DNA of 5,843 nucleotides, taken from positions 1 to 5,843 of the forward strand of contig DXVG01000042.1 of NCBI GenBank assembly GCA_019409045.1. Reading direction: 5' to 3'. The DNA is from Clostridiales bacterium (GTDB lineage Bacteria > Bacillota > Clostridia > Christensenellales > Aristaeellaceae). Positions 1 through 5,843 of this stretch are shown piece after piece. The notes under the pieces were generated by a model. That model was not told where the DNA came from. It worked only from the letters and a program-made list of their open reading frames with translations, and ran no database searches. The translations under genes were made by a program, and so were the position numbers. Each line of letters opens with the position of its first letter. The stretch's first letter is position 1.

Positions 1-44
1 TGGACGTAAGTGACCGCAGTTTGCAGGCGAAGCTGACGCAGGAA

Positions 45-88
45 GCAAAAATCACCTCCGCTTCTTTTCCTTCGGGGGTGATTTTTGC
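45..88. terminator. Bidirectional rho-independent terminator
   Basis: Positions 45-60 pair with 73-88 to give a 16-bp stem with a single G-U type wobble (57/76) around a 12-nt pyrimidine-rich loop. The outer part of the stem is an A-tract on the left and a T-tract on the right, so either strand gives a GC-richer hairpin (ATCACC/GGTGAT core) followed by five U residues. On the minus strand it lies about 85 nt behind the stop of the amidotransferase-like gene and is the likely end of the three-gene operon. On the plus strand it could end a gene lying to the left of the window. The hairpin is seen directly; its use in both directions is inference. Confidence 0.8.
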
Positions 89-114
89 GTTTGGGGGCTT
101 TGGCAACGCTCTGG

Positions 115-146
115 CCGCCCCCGGCCTGTGCCGGGGGCGGTTTTTT
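115..146 (+). terminator. Plus-strand rho-independent terminator
   Basis: A perfect 11-bp, all G/C stem (115-125 with 130-140) closes a 4-nt loop CTGT and is followed directly by six T residues (141-146) on the plus strand. Read on the minus strand the T-tract lies before the hairpin, so it would not terminate the minus operon. The orientation implies plus-strand transcription entering from the left. It would be a second, back-up terminator behind the hairpin at 45-88 and would protect the convergent minus-strand genes from antisense read-through. Confidence 0.75.
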
Positions 147-172
147 GCGCGCCTGCGAAGCGGCGCGACGGG

Positions 173-937
173 TTACGCGTCCTGCGGCCCGCCGGTCGCC
201 CAGTCCGCAAGGTTTTTCCAGAGCCTCGCGTAGTCGGGGGAGTCCAGGAACGCGCGCGGCGCCCAGTGGGGCGCGCAGTCCGAGGTGAACACGGCGCTGC
301 GGCCGCTGCCGAAGCTGCCCACGGCGATGAAGGGGTCGCCGTTGATGGTGGCGAGCACCTCGCCGCGCGCCGGGTCGGCGATCGTCCGGTTGTAGCCGAT
401 GAAGTAGTGCGGCCACGGCGCGCTCAGGCCGCGGAAGATGGGATGCTCGGGCCGGAGCACCACCGGCACGGTGCCCTCGGAGGTCTCCACGCGGTCGTCG
501 GTGGGCAGAAGCCGCACGGGCAGCACGTCCGCGATGGGCGTGGAGCCGTAGCGCGCCTTGCCCTCGATGCCCGTAAAGGACATGAAGCCTCCCACCATGA
601 TCAGCGCGCCGCCGGCCTCCACATAGGCGCGCAGCGCCTTGCAGCGGTCGGGCGCGGGCAGGCTCTCCCGGAAGGAGCGGTTGGGCATCATCAGCGTGTT
701 CGCGCCCACGTCCGATAGGATGACCAGCGCGTACTCGCGCAGCTTCTCCGGCGTGTCGGGAAACGCCTCCAGCGCCTGATGGCTGGGCATATAGTGCACC
801 GAATAGCCCGCGGCCTCCAGCGCCGCACGAAGCCATCCGGCGTTTTCAAAGTAGCCGCTGGTGGTCATGGCGTCCGCGCCCTTGATGTGTACGGTGTAGC
901 CGATGTAGGATTCTCCGCAGATGAATATGCGCTTCAT
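173..937 (-). CDS. Class I glutamine amidotransferase-like protein
   Basis: A 254-residue protein that I recognise as a 'putative glutamine amidotransferase' of the GATase1-like/ThuA-like fold. Visible marks are the N-terminal strand KRIFICGES (residues 2-10), the segment KGADAMTTSGYF (19-30), VILSDVGANTLMMP (72-85), the turn MVGGFMSFTGIEGKARYG (114-131), PEHPIFRGL (163-171), and a C-terminal TSDCAPHWAP block (218-227). The nucleophile-elbow position of true amidotransferases (GxCxG) is occupied here by GGFMSF, without cysteine, so glutamine hydrolysis is doubtful. No signal peptide or membrane segment is visible, so it is probably cytoplasmic. The ATG at 937 is preceded by GGGGGAG three bases upstream and overlaps the stop of the preceding gene as ATGA; the open frame upstream of it is a shadow of other genes. 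It is the last gene of the operon. Substrate and role are unknown. Family assignment is good, function low. Confidence 0.85.
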   Translation of the reverse strand: MKRIFICGESYIGYTVHIKGADAMTTSGYFENAGWLRAALEAAGYSVHYMPSHQALEAFPDTPEKLREYALVILSDVGANTLMMPNRSFRESLPAPDRCKALRAYVEAGGALIMVGGFMSFTGIEGKARYGSTPIADVLPVRLLPTDDRVETSEGTVPVVLRPEHPIFRGLSAPWPHYFIGYNRTIADPARGEVLATINGDPFIAVGSFGSGRSAVFTSDCAPHWAPRAFLDSPDYARLWKNLADWATGGPQDA

Positions 938-1554
938 ACGCTCCCCCTGCCTTCGCGGCCCGGGCGCAGGCCCGCGGCCCGTATTTCCCGCGCGGGGTCT
1001 ACCCGCACGATCTCCACTTCCACGGGCGTATCTGTGGCGACGCACACGATGTAGTCCTCCAGCGCCGCGCGGGCAAGGTGCGCCACGCGCTCGCCGAGGC
1101 GGTACACCGCCGCCTCCCCCGCGCACAGCGCGCGAAACCCGCCGGCAAGTCCCTCGCCGGTGAGCTTGAGGTAGCTCTCCACGCCCACCCACTCGCGCAC
1201 GGAGATGCTCGCCCTGCGCGCGCCGCGCTCTATGTCCACGCCCACGGGCGCGTCGCACAGCGCGCACACCGCCCAGTCCCCCGCATGCGCGAGGCTTATG
1301 TGCGCGCCCTCCGCCTCCAGCACGGGCTTGCCCCTCGGCAGGCGGCGATAGGCGGGCGGGGGCGCGTAGTCCGCAAAGCGCGCGCGCAGCGCGGCGTTGA
1401 GCGCAATTTCCGCGCCCAGCGCGCGCCGGCGGTCGTCCGCGTGCGCAAGCGCGCGCATGCGCGCGCGCCGCTCCAAAGAGAGCATCCCCTCCCAGGCCGG
1501 GTCGTCCGGGTCGAGCGCGCGCACGTCCACCGCGTACACGATCGCCGCGCTCAC
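934..1554 (-). CDS. Sfp-type 4'-phosphopantetheinyl transferase
   Basis: A 206-residue protein of the size usual for Sfp-type enzymes, which transfer 4'-phosphopantetheine from coenzyme A to a serine of acyl or peptidyl carrier proteins in the cytoplasm. Motifs in order: an arginine-rich N-terminal region ending in RRRALGAE (residues 42-49), RGKP (74-77), ISLAHAGDWAVCA (86-98) with the expected His90, PVGVDIE (103-109) with the metal-binding Asp107 and Glu109, and WVGVESYLKLTGEGL (122-136) with Glu126 and Lys130. In most family members the residue before Glu126 is lysine (WxxKES); here it is valine, a possible loss of a CoA contact. I chose the GTG at 1554 because it overlaps the acetyltransferase stop as GTGA and gives the usual MxxIVYAVD-like N-terminus. 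Another GTG at 1587 would add 11 residues not expected of the family. No carrier protein is visible nearby, so its target is unknown. Confidence 0.85.
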   Translation of the reverse strand: MSAAIVYAVDVRALDPDDPAWEGMLSLERRARMRALAHADDRRRALGAEIALNAALRARFADYAPPPAYRRLPRGKPVLEAEGAHISLAHAGDWAVCALCDAPVGVDIERGARRASISVREWVGVESYLKLTGEGLAGGFRALCAGEAAVYRLGERVAHLARAALEDYIVCVATDTPVEVEIVRVDPAREIRAAGLRPGREGRGSV

Positions 1555-2084
1555 GGCCGCGCCCCGTCCAGCGCCTTTTCCAGGCACACGAGCTGCACAA
1601 CGCCCAGACCGTTGAACGGGCAGGGCACGACGCCCGCCTCGCGGTAGCCCAGCCGGGCGTACAGCGCGCGCGCCGGCGCGTTGATCTGATTGGTGTCCAT
1701 GCGCAGGAAGGGGCAGCCGCTTTCGAGCGCGTACCGCTCGTAAAAGGCCACAAAGCCCGTGCCCACGCCGCGCCCCGACGCCTCGGGATGCACCGCGAGT
1801 GTGTGCAGCACCATGATCTTATCCTCCGGGGCATGGAACTGCCAGCTTGCCAGCGCGTACTCGGGCACCTGGATGCGGTTGATGCGCGCGGCGGCGACCA
1901 CGCGGCCCTCGCGCTCGTCCACGAACAGGTCGCCCTCGGCGAGCGCCTCCCGCGCCGTCCGCTCGGTGGGGTACACGCCGCGCCTCCAGCCGGTCTTCCC
2001 GGTCCCGGCCTCCTCCAGGTCGTGTATGCGCGCGTAGATCGCGCAAACGCCGGGTATGTCGCCCTCGACGGCCCTGCGAATCAT
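1551..2084 (-). CDS. GNAT-family N-acetyltransferase
   Basis: A 177-residue single-domain acetyltransferase of the Gcn5-related (GNAT) superfamily, which transfers an acetyl group from acetyl-CoA to an amine. The N-terminus MIRRAVEGDIPGVCAIY is typical. The acetyl-CoA loop lies in MVLHTLAVHPEASGRGVGTGF (residues 91-111), with the pyrophosphate-binding GRGVG at 104-108. MDTNQINAPARALYARLGY (129-147) is the usual C-terminal half with the conserved Asn and Tyr. The segment GWRRGVYPT (32-40) recalls a subgroup of clostridial GNATs, whose substrate I do not know. The ATG at 2084 is chosen because a strong Shine-Dalgarno lies just upstream and the GNAT domain begins there; the frame stays open to 2243, but those extra residues look like translated intergenic DNA and would span the promoter. 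It is the first gene of a three-gene operon and overlaps the next by 4 nt. Confidence 0.88.
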   Translation of the reverse strand: MIRRAVEGDIPGVCAIYARIHDLEEAGTGKTGWRRGVYPTERTAREALAEGDLFVDEREGRVVAAARINRIQVPEYALASWQFHAPEDKIMVLHTLAVHPEASGRGVGTGFVAFYERYALESGCPFLRMDTNQINAPARALYARLGYREAGVVPCPFNGLGVVQLVCLEKALDGARP

Positions 2085-2090
2085 GCCTCG

Positions 2091-2096
2091 TCCTCC
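2091..2096 (-). promoter_or_regulatory. Shine-Dalgarno of the acetyltransferase
   Basis: GGAGGA on the minus strand lies 6 nt before the ATG at 2084. It is a near-perfect match to the anti-Shine-Dalgarno and fixes this ATG as the start in preference to the in-frame starts further upstream. Confidence 0.8.
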
Positions 2097-2137
2097 ATCT
2101 CCATCTTCCGCGGGGCGGTCCGCGCCGCCCCCTGTCC

Positions 2138-2166
2138 ATTGTAGCATGGAAACGCGCCGCGCGCAA
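2138..2166 (-). promoter_or_regulatory. Sigma-A type promoter with extended -10
   Basis: On the minus strand a TTGCGC box (2166-2161) is separated by exactly 17 bp from TACAAT (2143-2138), which matches the -10 consensus at five of six positions. The -10 is preceded by TGC, giving an extended -10 (TGn) that would compensate for the weak -35 (three of six). Transcription would start near 2131-2133, leaving a leader of about 47-50 nt before the acetyltransferase ATG. It should drive the three-gene operon. The -35 box lies inside the 3' arm of the hairpin behind the upstream gene. This is a sequence match only. Confidence 0.65.
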
Positions 2167-2194
2167 CGGGCGAAGCGCCCCCGCGCGCGGCGCG
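2150..2194 (-). terminator. GC-rich terminator-like hairpin after carB-dapF
   Basis: Positions 2153-2164 pair perfectly with 2183-2194 (12 bp, all G/C). Inside, 2168-2172 pair with 2176-2180 around a 3-nt loop, separated from the outer stem by a small internal bulge (3 against 2 nt). On the minus strand the hairpin starts 26 nt after the TGA of the fusion gene and is followed by only three T residues (2152-2150). The stem is very strong but the U-tract short, so termination may be incomplete and some read-through into the downstream operon is possible. Confidence 0.6.
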
Positions 2195-2220
2195 GCCCCT
2201 GCGCGCCGACACTGTGCGGC

Positions 2221-5843
<3,623 letters not shown>

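Noticed and set aside
1..13. Possible end of a plus-strand gene (TAA at 7-9 or TGA at 11-13)
   Set aside because: The terminators downstream make it plausible, but fewer than five codons are visible, so neither the frame nor the existence of the gene can be shown.
21..288. Open frames on the plus strand covering positions 21-288
   Set aside because: They run through both terminator hairpins and into the end of the amidotransferase-like gene in antisense. The protein sequences show no family motif and one begins at a TTG without a ribosome-binding site.
1449..1466. Perfect 18-bp palindrome of alternating purine-pyrimidine bases (GC repeats around CATG), potentially Z-DNA-forming
   Set aside because: It lies inside the phosphopantetheinyl transferase gene over Arg/Ala/Met codons and is readily explained by GC-rich codon choice (CGC, GCG). 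No second copy or flanking structure suggests a function.
173..1834. Long minus-strand frame extending the amidotransferase-like gene upstream to 1834
   Set aside because: The part beyond 937 is Arg/Ala/Gly-rich low-complexity translation of the two neighbouring genes in another frame. The ATG at 937 has a Shine-Dalgarno and marks the start of the recognisable fold.
2085..2220. Riboswitch or attenuator upstream of the acetyltransferase
   Set aside because: The gap is only 136 bp and is accounted for by a terminator hairpin, a promoter and a ribosome-binding site; no known riboswitch core is visible.

Overview
The window is GC-rich (roughly two thirds G+C by eye), and every gene I can support lies on the minus strand. 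The CarB sequence has the glycine-rich and SSVHCV-type motifs usual in Firmicutes enzymes. The acetyltransferase and the amidotransferase-like protein resemble types I associate with gut and anaerobic Clostridia. I infer a high-GC member of the Clostridia or a relative; this rests on recalled protein style, not on a search.

Layout, read in the direction of transcription (high to low coordinates). From 5843 down to 2221 runs one long open frame that is cut by the window edge at its 5' end. It encodes nearly all of the large subunit of carbamoyl-phosphate synthase (CarB), followed in the same frame by a complete-length DapF-like (diaminopimelate epimerase family) domain. There is no stop, no convincing internal start and almost no linker between the two. 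The DapF-like domain keeps the second catalytic cysteine region but has lost the first one. A strong GC hairpin lies behind the stop, and its 3' arm contains the -35 box of the next promoter.

From 2084 down to 173 lies a compact three-gene operon with its own extended -10 promoter: a GNAT acetyltransferase, an Sfp-type 4'-phosphopantetheinyl transferase and a class I glutamine amidotransferase-like protein. The genes overlap by 4 nt at each junction (GTGA, then ATGA), so they are probably translationally coupled. The phosphopantetheinyl transferase would activate carrier proteins, but no carrier protein or synthase is visible here, so the shared task of the three proteins is unknown.

Positions 1-172 contain no gene I can support. 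They hold two rho-independent terminator hairpins. One works in both directions and can end the minus-strand operon. The other has its U-tract only on the plus strand, which suggests that a plus-strand gene ends just left of the window and converges on this operon.

The most interesting points are the CarB-DapF fusion and the degenerate catalytic motif of its DapF half.
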